Below, piece by piece: positions 34,822 through 44,063 of a stretch of DNA of 64,000 bases. The notes below the pieces were generated by a model. The model saw only the letters and a list, made by a program, of their open reading frames with translations. It was not told where the DNA came from and did no database searches. The position numbers were made by a program, and so were the translations under genes. Every line of letters starts with the position of its first letter. Positions within the stretch are counted from its first letter, which is position 1. The DNA is from Bordetella parapertussis. GTDB lineage: Bacteria > Pseudomonadota > Gammaproteobacteria > Burkholderiales > Burkholderiaceae_C. The stretch covers positions 1 to 64,000 of the forward strand of contig CAMCTC010000013.1 in NCBI GenBank assembly GCA_945878355.1, read 5' to 3'.

Positions 34822-35559
34822 TCAATGCCCCGCGCCACCCAGGTAAGCATCGCGCACACGCGGGTCGTCGCGCAGTTGCGCGGCAGGGCCTTCGAGCACG
34901 ATGCGGCCGCCCTCCATCACATAGCCGAAATCGGCCACCTTGAGCGCGCCGCGGACGTTTTGCTCGACCAGCAGGATCGAGGTGCCGGTGGCGCGGATGC
35001 TGGCGACCAACTCGAAGATCTGCTTGACGATCTTGGGCGCCAGACCCAGCGAGGGCTCATCGAGCAGCAGCAAGCGGGGCCGTGCCATCAGCGCCCGGCC
35101 GATGCAAAGCATCTGCTGCTCGCCGCCCGACAGTGAGCCAGCCTGCTGCGACAAGCGCTCGCGCAGCACCGCAAAGCGCTCCAGCACCTCGTGCAGCGTC
35201 TGCTCGAAAACAAGGCCTTTGAGCGCGCCAGCACCGAGCACCAGGTTCTCGCGCACCGTCATGTTGGAGAACACCTGCCGACCCTCGGGCGCTTGCGCCA
35301 GACCTAACGAAACGATGCGGTGGCTGGGCAGGTTGGCGATCGGCTCGCCAGCCAGGCTGATCTGTCCGCTGCTGGCGCGGTAGATACCCGACAGCGCGCG
35401 CATCAGCGTGGTCTTGCCCACGCCGTTGGCGCCGAGCACGGTGACGATGCCGCGCTCGGGCACCTCGAGGCTGACTTCGTGCAGGATCTGCTGCACGCCC
35501 ATCCGTACCCCCAGCCGGTCGACCTGGAGCAGCGGCTTGGCGTTGTCGACCGCGCTCAT
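34822..35559 (-). CDS. Branched-chain-type ABC transporter ATPase (LivF-like)
   Basis: A 245-residue ABC ATPase of the LivF class. Walker A GANGVGKTT near residue 43, Q-loop LAQAPEGRQVFSNM near 92, signature LSGGEQQML near 140, Walker B LLLLDEPSLGL near 161, and the H-loop region LLVEQN. It overlaps the LivG-like gene by four bases and is followed by the thiazoline hydrolase homologue. It energises import through the LivHM-like permeases at the cytoplasmic face. Confidence 0.94.
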   Translation of the reverse strand: MSAVDNAKPLLQVDRLGVRMGVQQILHEVSLEVPERGIVTVLGANGVGKTTLMRALSGIYRASSGQISLAGEPIANLPSHRIVSLGLAQAPEGRQVFSNMTVRENLVLGAGALKGLVFEQTLHEVLERFAVLRERLSQQAGSLSGGEQQMLCIGRALMARPRLLLLDEPSLGLAPKIVKQIFELVASIRATGTSILLVEQNVRGALKVADFGYVMEGGRIVLEGPAAQLRDDPRVRDAYLGGAGH

Positions 35560-36314
35560 TCGTCGCCCGTCCCGAGGTAAGCGTCCAGCACCGCCGGGTC
35601 GCGCTGCACCGACGCCGGGTCGGCGTCGGCGATCTTGCGGCCGAAAGCCAGCACGATCACGCGGCTGCAGATCCGCATCACCAAACCCATGTCATGCTCG
35701 ACCAGCAGGATCGTCACCCCTTCGGCGCGCAAGCGCGCTATGAAGCGCGCCAGTTCGACGGTCTCGGTGTCGTTCAGTCCCGCCGCGGGCTCATCGAGGA
35801 TCAGCAGCTGCGGCCGACCGGCCAGCGCGCGAGCGATCTCGAGCATCTTGCGTTTGCCGTAGGACAGGTTGGCCGCAAGCTCGTCGGCGACGCTGGCCAG
35901 CCCGACTTTCTCGAGCATCTCGGTCGAGACCTCGCTGATCGCCCTTGCCGAACTGCTGCGACCCGGCAGCAGCGCATCGCCCAGCCCGCTGGCGCGGATC
36001 GCGCCGACCGAGACGTTGTCGAAGACCGTCATGTTCGGGAAAGTGCGCAGGTTCTGGAAGGTGCGACCAACGCCCAGCCGCGCAACCTCGAACGGCCGCA
36101 TCCCGGTGATCAAACGCCCGTCAAAGCGCACCTCGCCTTCGGACGGCGGTGTGACGCCCGAGATCATATTGAACAAGGTGGTCTTGCCGGCGCCGTTCGG
36201 GCCGATCAGGCCGACCAACTCGCCGCGCCGGACCTCGGCCGAGACCTGGTCGACCGCCGTCAGTCCGCCGAAGCGGCGCGTCAGGCCTTGCAAAGCCAGC
36301 AGCGGCGCGCTCAC
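35556..36314 (-). CDS. Branched-chain-type ABC transporter ATPase (LivG-like), GTG start
   Basis: A 252-residue LivG-class ATPase. Walker A GPNGAGKTT near residue 39, Q-loop GVGRTFQNLRTFPNMTV near 85, signature LSYGKRKMLEIARAL near 150 and Walker B LLILDEPAAGL near 170, then LLVEHDMGLVM. The signature LSYG instead of LSGG is normal for LivG. The true start is GTG 36314, which overlaps the LivM-like stop as GTGA; the longer open frame upstream lies wholly inside the permease gene. Confidence 0.94.
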   Translation of the reverse strand: MSAPLLALQGLTRRFGGLTAVDQVSAEVRRGELVGLIGPNGAGKTTLFNMISGVTPPSEGEVRFDGRLITGMRPFEVARLGVGRTFQNLRTFPNMTVFDNVSVGAIRASGLGDALLPGRSSSARAISEVSTEMLEKVGLASVADELAANLSYGKRKMLEIARALAGRPQLLILDEPAAGLNDTETVELARFIARLRAEGVTILLVEHDMGLVMRICSRVIVLAFGRKIADADPASVQRDPAVLDAYLGTGDE

Positions 36315-37282
36315 CAAGCACCCCGACGCATCGCGGGCAGGCGACGGATCTGACGCCTGAACAAGTCGATCGCCGAGACCTCGCCGACCAGACCGCGCGG
36401 CAGGAACAGGATAGACAGGAACAGCACCAGACCGACCGCGATCATGCGGTAGCTGCCGAGGTCTCTGAGCAATTCGGGCAGCACCGACAGGATCACCGCA
36501 CCGATCACTGAGCCGTACAAGCTGCCGAGTCCGCCGACGACGATCATCGACAGCACCAGGATCGACTCGCCAAAGCGAAAACTCTCGGGGCTGATGTAGC
36601 CCGTGGTGTGCGCGAACAGCGCGCCGGCGACGCCGGCAAAACAGCAGGCCACACCAAAGCTCTGCAGCTTCAAGCGCGCGACGTCGATGCCCATCGCGTC
36701 GGCGCAAGCGTCGTCCTCGCGCAGTGCGCGCAGCGAATTACCGTAATAGGAATGTGTCAGCCGGTGCACCACCCACAGCGTCGCGAGCATCGCCAGCGCG
36801 GTCACAGCCAGGCTCAGACCCATGCCCTTGAGGCCCCAGAGCTCGATGCCGGGGATGCTGCGGATGCCCATAGGACCGCGCGTGAAACCGACCCAGTTCA
36901 GCAAGGTGACGTAGATCATCTCGCCGATGCCCAGCGTGGCGACCGCGAAGTAGATGCTGGTCAAGCGCATCGTCGGCACCGCGACCAGCGCGCCGACCAA
37001 GGCCGCAGCAACACCGGCTGCAGGCACCGTGAGCCAGAACGGCCAGCCGAGCTTGGTCGACAGCAACGCCGCGGCATAGGCGCCGACACCGAAGAATGCG
37101 CCGTGACCCAGGCTGAGCAGACCGGCGGTGCCGGTGATCAGGTTCAGGCTGGCGGCCAGGATCACGAAGATCATCGTCGTGATCGCGATCTGGCTGAAGT
37201 AGCCCGACTTCAAGCCCATCAAGCCCGCCAGCAACAGCGCGAGCAGCAGCACCAGCGCGGCGTTGAGTCGACCCCGGATCAC
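36311..37282 (-). CDS. Branched-chain-type ABC permease (LivM-like), GTG start
   Basis: A 323-residue inner-membrane permease with about ten hydrophobic segments. Family motifs are NLITGTAGLLSLGHGAFFGV near residue 50 and SLRALREDDACADAMGID near 190 (the cytoplasmic coupling loop with the EAA-like pattern). GTG 37282 overlaps the stop of the LivH-like gene (GTGA) and has GGAG upstream. It pairs with LivH and the two ATPases. Confidence 0.93.
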   Translation of the reverse strand: MIRGRLNAALVLLLALLLAGLMGLKSGYFSQIAITTMIFVILAASLNLITGTAGLLSLGHGAFFGVGAYAAALLSTKLGWPFWLTVPAAGVAAALVGALVAVPTMRLTSIYFAVATLGIGEMIYVTLLNWVGFTRGPMGIRSIPGIELWGLKGMGLSLAVTALAMLATLWVVHRLTHSYYGNSLRALREDDACADAMGIDVARLKLQSFGVACCFAGVAGALFAHTTGYISPESFRFGESILVLSMIVVGGLGSLYGSVIGAVILSVLPELLRDLGSYRMIAVGLVLFLSILFLPRGLVGEVSAIDLFRRQIRRLPAMRRGAW

Positions 37283-38193
37283 ATCTTCTCCTTCTTGAAA
37301 CCGAATATGCCCGACGGGAAGAACCACAGCGTGGCGAGCAGGAAGGAGTAAGACACCAGCGCTTTCCAGCCATCGGAGAAATACTGGGTCGCAACCGACT
37401 CGGACACGCCCAGGATCAGCGCGCAGACCACTGCGCCGGGGATGCTCGACAGCCCGCCCATCACCATCGCGACGAAAGCCTTGACGCCAGGATCGAAGCC
37501 CATGTGCGGGAAGATCGCCCCCTGGTACAGGCCGACCATGATGCCGGCGACCGCACCCAGCATCGAGCCGACGACGAAGGTCGCGACGATCGCTCGGTCG
37601 GTGTCGATGCCGACGAACTGCGCGCCCAGCACGTTGTTCGACACCGCGCGGATGCCCAGGCCGATGCGGGTGCGGTAGAGCACGTACTGCAGCGCGACCA
37701 ACATCGCCGCTGACAGTGCAAAGATGATCAGGTTGCCGTCGGTGATCGTCACCGGCCCGAGCTGGATCGGGCTTTGCAGCAGGTAGGACTGGGCGATGGT
37801 CTGCATCTCGCCAGAGAACCTCAGCTCGAGCGCCTCGCGGACGATGATCGACACCGCCAGCGACGACAGCAGCGTGGCCTCGCGCATCGCCTTGCTCTTG
37901 AGCGAGGCTTCGTCGCGAAAGCGCCTGAAAGGCCTGAAGGCCAGCCGCTCAAGCACCACGCCGGCCAGCCCGCCCGAGAGCAGTACCCCCACCAGCAGCA
38001 GCCACAGCGGCGGCTGCAGCGCGGTGATCAGCAGCAGGCCGGCAAAAGCGCCGATCGTGTAGATCTCACCATGGGCGAAGTTGACGACGTTGAGCACGCC
38101 GAAGATCAGCGTGAAGCCGATCGCCATCAGCGCGTAGACCAAGCCGATCGACAAGCCGTTGACGACTTGCTGCAGCAGGACGGTGGGATCCAT
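37279..38193 (-). CDS. Branched-chain-type ABC permease (LivH-like)
   Basis: A 304-residue LivH-class permease, mostly hydrophobic. It begins with QQVVNGLSIGLVYALMAIGF and VVNFAHGEIYTIGAFAG, both diagnostic of the family, with RAVSNNVLGAQFVGID as the coupling loop near residue 200 and VMGGLSSIPGAVV near 245. It is the first permease of the operon, 46 bases after the receptor stop. Confidence 0.94.
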   Translation of the reverse strand: MDPTVLLQQVVNGLSIGLVYALMAIGFTLIFGVLNVVNFAHGEIYTIGAFAGLLLITALQPPLWLLLVGVLLSGGLAGVVLERLAFRPFRRFRDEASLKSKAMREATLLSSLAVSIIVREALELRFSGEMQTIAQSYLLQSPIQLGPVTITDGNLIIFALSAAMLVALQYVLYRTRIGLGIRAVSNNVLGAQFVGIDTDRAIVATFVVGSMLGAVAGIMVGLYQGAIFPHMGFDPGVKAFVAMVMGGLSSIPGAVVCALILGVSESVATQYFSDGWKALVSYSFLLATLWFFPSGIFGFKKEKM

Positions 38194-38239
38194 CGGAGAC
38201 CTTGTGCCCGTTCAACAGTGGCTGGTGCGGCCTGGTGAC

Positions 38240-39349
38240 TCAGGGCGCCAGCACGAACTTGCCGCCCTTGATCTGCAGCTTGGACAGCATCTTGTTGGGC
38301 TCGCGGGTGGTCTTGTCGAAGGTGGTCGCGCCGGTCACGCCAGGGTAGTTGGCGGTGGCGGCGAGCGCGTCGCGGATCTGCGCGCGGGTCGCGGCAGCGC
38401 CGACTCGCTTGATCGCGTCGAGCATGATCCCGACCGCATCAAACGCTTGGGCGGCGAACTGGTTGGGCTCGCTGTTGTAGCGCTTCTTGTACTCGGCGAC
38501 GAAAGCGGTGACATGGGGCAATGGGCTGTCGGCGACAAAGGTGGTCGACAGCAGCACGCCTTCAGCGGCCGGTCCGGCGAGTTCGATCAGCTTGGGCGCA
38601 TAGAAAGGCGATGCCGAGTACAGCTTGGCGTTGACGTTGAGCTGCTTGGCCTGCTGCAGGATCAGCGCGCCCTCCTCGTAGAACATCGCGAAATAGATCG
38701 CGTCGGGCTTGGCCTGAGACACCTTGGTCAGGATCGCCTTGAAGTCGCGCGCGCCCGGGTTGAACAACTCAGTGCTGGTGACCTTGCCGCCCAGACCTTC
38801 AAAAGCCTTGGTGAACTCGCCGGTGGCCGACAGGCCCCAGTCGTTTTGCAGACCGATCACCGCGACCGTCTTGATGCCGCCGTCGCGCAGCCACTTGGCG
38901 TTGAACGGGCCTTCCTGGGCCTGGGTCGTGATGTTGCGGAACTGCCAGTTCGAGACCTTCAGAAAATCAGGGTGCGAAGCGGTCTGCGACAACTGCGGCA
39001 TGCCTTCCTTGCCGTAGACCTCACCCGCAGCCATCGACGGCCCACTGGCGAAGTCGCCCAACACCGCGACGATGCGCTTGTCGTCGACGAACTTGCGCGC
39101 GATGTTGACGGCCTCCTTGGGGTCGGACTTGGAGTCCTCGTAGACGATCTGAACCTTGCGGCCGGCCACGCCGCCGGCAGCGTTGAACTTCTCCAACTGC
39201 ATCGTCGCGGCGTTGCGGAAAACCTCGCCGTACTGGGACTGAGTCCCTGTCAGCGGCGCTTGGTAGCCGACGAAAATGTCCTGGGCTTGTGCGGCGCCGG
39301 CGGCCAGCATGGCACCGGCCAGAGCGAGTGAGCGAATCGTCAAGGTCAT
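38240..39349 (-). CDS. Branched-chain-type ABC substrate-binding protein (LivK-like)
   Basis: A 369-residue periplasmic receptor and first gene of the operon. Signal peptide residues 1-22 (AGAAQAQ). Features of the type I periplasmic-binding fold are VGYQAPLTGTQSQYGEVF, FNAAGGVAGRKVQIVYEDSK and GDFASGPSMAAG near residue 100 (ligand-side loop). I start it at ATG 39349 (GGAGA upstream); the open frame reaching 39484 lacks such a site. Its ligand is probably the substrate of the terminal hydrolase rather than leucine itself. Confidence 0.92.
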   Translation of the reverse strand: MTLTIRSLALAGAMLAAGAAQAQDIFVGYQAPLTGTQSQYGEVFRNAATMQLEKFNAAGGVAGRKVQIVYEDSKSDPKEAVNIARKFVDDKRIVAVLGDFASGPSMAAGEVYGKEGMPQLSQTASHPDFLKVSNWQFRNITTQAQEGPFNAKWLRDGGIKTVAVIGLQNDWGLSATGEFTKAFEGLGGKVTSTELFNPGARDFKAILTKVSQAKPDAIYFAMFYEEGALILQQAKQLNVNAKLYSASPFYAPKLIELAGPAAEGVLLSTTFVADSPLPHVTAFVAEYKKRYNSEPNQFAAQAFDAVGIMLDAIKRVGAAATRAQIRDALAATANYPGVTGATTFDKTTREPNKMLSKLQIKGGKFVLAP

Positions 39350-39476
39350 CAGAGTCTCCGAATTGGGAAAAGTGTGGGTACGACCGCGCTGCGGAGCAGG
39401 GTCTGACAGGTCAGGCAGGGACAGGCTGGGTCGGCTTCGTTCGTTGTCGGAGCGCGCCGTGTAGGCGTATCCCGCG

Positions 39477-39512
39477 GCCGACAATGTAACCGCATCGGGC
39501 TGCCGATAATGT
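39477..39512. repeat. Two 11-base direct repeats in the divergent liv/oxidase promoter region
   Basis: GCCGACAATGT (39477) and GCCGATAATGT (39502) differ by one base and start 25 bases apart, in the 215-base gap between the Liv-type operon and the FAD oxidase gene. A partial inverted copy (TTGTCGG) lies near 39444. They could be sites of a shared regulator for the two divergent transcripts. Confidence 0.4.
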
Positions 39513-39564
39513 CAGCTCAAACCCGGCCTAGCCGGGTCCGACCCGCCCACAGCAAGATCCTCAG

Positions 39565-40887
39565 ATGACCGACACCCCGCTAGCCCCGACCCGGATGCCG
39601 CCTTCGCTGTGGGCTGCCACCGCAGCGCCACCGCCCGCGACCCCTGCGCTGCCCGATGGCGAGACCACGGCCGACTTGGCGGTGGTCGGCGCCGGGTTCA
39701 CTGGGCTGTCGGCTGCGCTGCATGCGGCGCAGCGAGGCGCCAAGGTCGTCGTGCTCGAAGCGCAGGAGATCGGCTGGGGCGCATCGGGACGCAACAACGG
39801 CCTGGTGATCCCGGCGCTGACGCGCGCCGACCCCGACCTGCTGGTCCAGGCTTTCGGACCCGAGCACGGCCCGACGGTGGTGGCGATCCTGCGCGATTCG
39901 GCGAACCTGCTGTTCGATCTGGTGCGCCGCCACGGCATCGACTGCGAAGCGGTGCAGAACGGCTGGCTGCAGCCGGCGCACCGCGAGAGCCGGCTGGCAC
40001 TGGCCAAGTCCCGCTGCGATCAATGGCGCCGTCACGGCGCGCCGGTGCAACTGCTAGACGCCGATCAGGTCGAGGCGATCACCGGCTCGCGTTTCTGGTG
40101 CGGCGGCTGGATGAACAGCAGCGGCGGCCACATCAACCCGCTGGCTTTCACACGTGGCTTGGCGCGTGCGGCGCTGGCCGCAGGTGCGGCCGTGCACAGT
40201 CGCAGCCCGGCGACCGGTCTGCAGCGCGCAGGCGAGCGCTGGCGCGTGACCACACCTGGCGGCAGCGTGCTGGCGCGGCGCGTGCTGCTGGCCACCCACA
40301 GCTACAGCGGTTTGGCAGCGCCCTCGCCCTGGCCTGGCCTGGAGCGCACGATGGTGCCGGTGCGCTCGTACCAGATGGCCACGCGGCCGCTGCCAGCAGC
40401 GCTGCGCGCGACCGTGATGCCGGCCAACGCCGCGGTCTCCGACACCCAGGCCGACCTGCATTTCGCCCATTTCGACGCGCAGGGCCGGCTGGTCACCGGT
40501 GGTGGTCTGGCGATCGCCGCAGGCCATGACTGGCGCTTGCGCCAGCGCATCGGCCAACGTCTGGTCAAGATCTTCCCGCAGCTCGAAGTGCTAGGTGGCA
40601 TCGAATTCGAGCACCTTTGGCACGGCGTGTTCGGTGCCACGCCCGACAAGCTGCCACGCTTCTGGCGGCTCGATGACGGCGTGCTCGGCTGGGTCGGCTG
40701 CAACGGCCGCGGCGTGGCCTTCGGCACGGCGCTCGGGCCGGTGCTGGCCGACGCTGCGCTCGACGGCGAAAAAGCCCGCACCAAGCTGCCTTTCGAAGCC
40801 CCACGCACTGTTCCCGGCCACCGCTTCGCGCCGATCGGCGTGGCCGCGACGATGCTCTACCAGCGCTGGAAGGACGGCCAGGACTGA
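39565..40887 (+). CDS. FAD-dependent amine/amino-acid oxidoreductase (DAO family)
   Basis: A 440-residue flavoprotein of the DAO/PuuB type that oxidises a secondary or primary amine or amino acid. The Rossmann motif VVGAGFTGLSAALHAAQRGA is near residues 36-55, then LEAQEIGWGASGRNNGLVIP (the segment that follows the FAD site in this family). A C-terminal GWVGCNGRGVAFGTALGP near residue 375 closes the FAD site. No signal peptide. It is divergent from the liv-type operon and may process the same imported compound. Substrate unknown; sarcosine- or gamma-glutamylputrescine-like compounds are possible. Confidence 0.9.
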   Translation: MTDTPLAPTRMPPSLWAATAAPPPATPALPDGETTADLAVVGAGFTGLSAALHAAQRGAKVVVLEAQEIGWGASGRNNGLVIPALTRADPDLLVQAFGPEHGPTVVAILRDSANLLFDLVRRHGIDCEAVQNGWLQPAHRESRLALAKSRCDQWRRHGAPVQLLDADQVEAITGSRFWCGGWMNSSGGHINPLAFTRGLARAALAAGAAVHSRSPATGLQRAGERWRVTTPGGSVLARRVLLATHSYSGLAAPSPWPGLERTMVPVRSYQMATRPLPAALRATVMPANAAVSDTQADLHFAHFDAQGRLVTGGGLAIAAGHDWRLRQRIGQRLVKIFPQLEVLGGIEFEHLWHGVFGATPDKLPRFWRLDDGVLGWVGCNGRGVAFGTALGPVLADAALDGEKARTKLPFEAPRTVPGHRFAPIGVAATMLYQRWKDGQD

Positions 40888-40902
40888 TCGCCCAGCACCG
40901 GC

Positions 40903-42987
40903 TCAGACCGGTGCCGCAGCCGCCAGCTTGGCGGCGAGTTCGGCGCGGATTCGCTTGAGCTTGTCGCGCGGGTTTTCCTGGGTCGTCGCTTCGTGCAGCT
41001 TCATCTCGCCGATGAAACGGCTGGGCACGCCTTGCACCGTGTCGCGGCCCTTCTTGCGTCGGCGCAGCGTGCTGACCACCAGCGTGGTGCGGGCACGGGT
41101 GATGCCCACATACATCAGCCTGCGCTCCTCCTCGAGCCGGGTCGCGGTCATCTCCTCGGCGTCGCTCTTGAACGGCAGCAGCCCCTCGTTGACGCCGACC
41201 AGCACCACATGCGGCCACTCCAGCCCTTTGCTGGCGTGCAGCGTCGACAAGGTGACCACATCCTGCTCGTCGTCGCGCTCGGCCAGGCTGATGATCACGC
41301 TGATGGTCTGCGCGACCTGCAACACAGTCTGCTTCTCGCCTTCGGCACTGCCGCCATCGACCTTGATCTCGCCGCCGCAGCGCCTTGACATCCAGTCGAT
41401 GAAGTCGAGCACATTGGTCCAGCGCGAAGCAGCGGCCTTCTCGCTGTCCTCGCTGTCGTAGAGGTGTTGCTCATAGCCTATGTCCTTGACCCAGGCCAGC
41501 AGCAGCGCCTTGGCATCCTCGGCCCCGCTGGTGCGGCCAGCGCGGTATTCCAGGTCGTTGACGCAGCGGCCGAACTCGTGCAGTTGGTCGAGCGCCTTGG
41601 CACCCAATTGCGCGGCCAGGCTCTTGGAGAACAGCGCCTCGAACAGGCTGAGCTTCCATTGGCCCGAGAACTCGCCCAGCTTGCCCAGCGTGGTGTGGCC
41701 TATGCCGCGCTTGGGTGTGGTCACCGCGCGAAGAAAGGCCGGGTCGTCGTTCTGGTTGACCAGCAGCCTCAGCCAGGCGCACAAGTCCTTGATCTCGGCA
41801 CGGTCGAAGAAGCCTGTGCCGCCCGAGACCTTGTACGGGATGTTGGCCGTTCGCAGCTTCTTCTCGAACGGCCGCGCCAGGTGGTTGGCACGGTACAGGA
41901 TCGCGAAGTCGCTGAACTTGATCTGGCCGCTCGCGCGGTCGTCGGCTACCGCGCCGCCCTGGGCGCGCAGGCTCTGGATGAAGGCCACCGCACGTTCGGC
42001 CTCATGCTCCTCGCCATCGCATTCGACCAGGCGCACCGGATCCCCGTCGCCGAACTCGCTCCAAAGCTTCTTCTCGAACAGCTTGGGGTTGCCGGCAATC
42101 ACGTTGTTGGCCGCGCGCAGGATGCTGCCGGTCGAGCGGTAGTTCTGCTCGAGCGGGATCACTTTCAGATCGGGCCAATCCTGCGGCAAGCGCTGAAGAT
42201 TGGCGATGGTCGCGCCGCGCCAGCCGTAAATGCTCTGGTCGTCGTCGCCCACTGCGGTGAACAGGCCGCGCCGGCGTGGGTCTTCGTGGCTGACCAGCAG
42301 CTTGAGCAGCTCGTACTGCACCGAGTTGGTGTCTTGGTACTCATCGACCAGCACATGGCGAAAACGCCCCTGCCACTTGGCGCGCGCCTCTTCGTCGCGC
42401 AGCAGCAGCTTCAAGGGCAGGCTGATCAAGTCGTCGAAATCGACCGCCTGGTAAGCCGCCAGCCTGTCCTCGTAGAGCTTCATCACCCGCGCGGCGACCT
42501 GCTCGTCGGGGTCCTTGGCGATGGCCATCGCGGCCTGGCTGTCCAGCCCCTGGTTCTTCCACAGGCTGATGGTCCACTGCCACTGCCGCGCCAGCTTGTT
42601 GTCGCTCGCGCCCCCAGCCTCGCGCAGCACGCCCATCACGTCGTCGGCATCCAGGATCGAGTACTTCTCCTTCAGGCCGACTTTGATGCCGTCCTCGCGC
42701 AGGATGCGCACGCCCAGGCTGTGGAAGGTGCTGACCGCCAGGTCCTTGGCAGCGCGCGCGCCGACCAAGCTCTTGGCACGCTCGCGCATCTCTTGCGCCG
42801 CTTTGTTGGTGAAGGTGATCGCGGCGATCTCCTTCGGTGCCAGGCCGGCCTGCAGCAAGCGGGCGATCTTGTGCACGATCACCCGGGTCTTGCCCGACCC
42901 GGCGCCAGCCAGCACCAGGCAAGGCCCCGAGAGGTGGTGAACAGCTTGCAGCTGGGCGGGGTTGAGTGAGACGGGGGCTTCGGCCAT
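40903..42987 (-). CDS. Rep/UvrD-type ATP-dependent DNA helicase
   Basis: A 694-residue superfamily 1A 3-prime to 5-prime helicase that helps forks past obstacles. Walker A AGAGSGKTRV near residues 29-38, motif Ia ITFTNKAAQEM, motif II VDEYQDTN near 213, motif III GDDDQSIYGWRGA near 240, motif IV LEQNYRSTG, motif V TLHASKGLEWPHVV near 575 and motif VI RRLMYVGITRAR near 625. Size and the GWRGA segment fit Rep rather than the longer UvrD or PcrA. It is convergent with the oxidase and divergent from the AEC transporter. Confidence 0.93.
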   Translation of the reverse strand: MAEAPVSLNPAQLQAVHHLSGPCLVLAGAGSGKTRVIVHKIARLLQAGLAPKEIAAITFTNKAAQEMRERAKSLVGARAAKDLAVSTFHSLGVRILREDGIKVGLKEKYSILDADDVMGVLREAGGASDNKLARQWQWTISLWKNQGLDSQAAMAIAKDPDEQVAARVMKLYEDRLAAYQAVDFDDLISLPLKLLLRDEEARAKWQGRFRHVLVDEYQDTNSVQYELLKLLVSHEDPRRRGLFTAVGDDDQSIYGWRGATIANLQRLPQDWPDLKVIPLEQNYRSTGSILRAANNVIAGNPKLFEKKLWSEFGDGDPVRLVECDGEEHEAERAVAFIQSLRAQGGAVADDRASGQIKFSDFAILYRANHLARPFEKKLRTANIPYKVSGGTGFFDRAEIKDLCAWLRLLVNQNDDPAFLRAVTTPKRGIGHTTLGKLGEFSGQWKLSLFEALFSKSLAAQLGAKALDQLHEFGRCVNDLEYRAGRTSGAEDAKALLLAWVKDIGYEQHLYDSEDSEKAAASRWTNVLDFIDWMSRRCGGEIKVDGGSAEGEKQTVLQVAQTISVIISLAERDDEQDVVTLSTLHASKGLEWPHVVLVGVNEGLLPFKSDAEEMTATRLEEERRLMYVGITRARTTLVVSTLRRRKKGRDTVQGVPSRFIGEMKLHEATTQENPRDKLKRIRAELAAKLAAAAPV

Positions 42988-43070
42988 GGATCGCAGCGTG
43001 GGGGCGGATGATAGCGACTGGACTGGCCGGAGGGTCTGCTGCTGCGGGCCGGTGATACTCGGGCGTCACC

Positions 43071-44042
43071 ATGCAAGCCATCCTCGCCGTCACCGTCCCG
43101 TTCTTTGCCCTGGTGCTAGCCGGCTGGCTGGCCGCGCGACGCGGCTTGCTGCCGGCCTCAGCGATTCCCGGTCTCAACGCCTACGTGCTGTACTTTGCAC
43201 TGCCCTGCCTGCTGCTGCGCTTTGGCATGGGCACACCGGTGCTCGAGTTGCTCAACCCTTGGCTGCTGGCGATCTACCTGCTGTGCGCGCTGCTGATCGT
43301 CAGCTTCACGATCGCGACCTCGCTCAATTCAAGAATCGGCCTCAAGGACGCCTCATTTGGCGCACTGGTCGCCGCCTTCCCGAACACAGGCTTCATGGGC
43401 GTGCCGCTGCTGGTGGCCTTGCTGGGCCCCACGGCGGCCGGGCCTGCAATCTGCAGCATCCTGGCCGACCTGTTCGTCACCAGCTCGCTGTGCATCGCGT
43501 TGTCACAGCTACACGCACCGCAGCAAGGGCAAGGCGCGCGACTCGCCGCGCTGCGCGCGGTGCGCGGTGCGCTGGCCAACCCGCTGCCCTGGTCGATCGC
43601 GCTGGGCGCGGCGCTGTCGGCGGCAGGTCTGCGCCTGAGCGGGCCGATCGACACCGTCGTGCGGATGCTGGCGGACTCCGCCAGTCCGGTGGCGCTGTTT
43701 TCGATCGGCGCGGTGCTCTGGCGCGCTGGCTTGCAGACCCAGCACCACACGCGGCTGATCGACTACCTGCCGGTAGCGCTGATCAAGCTCTTCCTGCACC
43801 CGCTGCTGGTGCTGGTCTTGGGCGCTGCGGCGCAACAACTCGGCGCGCCGGTGTCGGCTTTTCAGCTGATGGTGCTGACCTTGGTCGCCGCCTTGCCCAG
43901 TGCCAGCAACGCAGCGCTGCTGGCCGAACGCTTCGGTGCCGACTCGGGACGGGTCGCGCGCATCATCATGAGCAGCACGCTGCTGGCCTTCGCAAGCTTT
44001 TCCGCGTTGGCCTGGTGCTTGGGCATCCGCCCTGGTGGCTGA
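43071..44042 (+). CDS. AEC family transporter
   Basis: A 323-residue auxin-efflux-carrier family protein with about ten hydrophobic helices in two inverted halves. The family segment AAFPNTGFMGVPLLVAL is near residue 107; PSASNAALLAERFG near 275 is the second-half crossing. Bacterial members transport malate, malonate or other small acids. It starts 83 bases from the divergent helicase gene. Substrate unknown. Confidence 0.88.
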   Translation: MQAILAVTVPFFALVLAGWLAARRGLLPASAIPGLNAYVLYFALPCLLLRFGMGTPVLELLNPWLLAIYLLCALLIVSFTIATSLNSRIGLKDASFGALVAAFPNTGFMGVPLLVALLGPTAAGPAICSILADLFVTSSLCIALSQLHAPQQGQGARLAALRAVRGALANPLPWSIALGAALSAAGLRLSGPIDTVVRMLADSASPVALFSIGAVLWRAGLQTQHHTRLIDYLPVALIKLFLHPLLVLVLGAAAQQLGAPVSAFQLMVLTLVAALPSASNAALLAERFGADSGRVARIIMSSTLLAFASFSALAWCLGIRPGG

Positions 44043-44063
44043 ATTCGGCTACCCAGCGCGCTG

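Noticed and set aside
35556..36707. A 383-codon version of the LivG-like ATPase
   Set aside because: The extra 131 codons lie inside the LivM-like gene in another frame; GTG 36314 gives the normal length and overlap.
34304..40887. Reading the liv-type operon as a true leucine transporter
   Set aside because: Such transporters in Burkholderiales carry many ligands, and the built-in hydrolase argues for another substrate, so no livKHMGF symbols were assigned.
41464..42969. A 501-codon plus-strand frame opposite the helicase
   Set aside because: Helicase motifs I-VI are intact on the minus strand; this frame has none.
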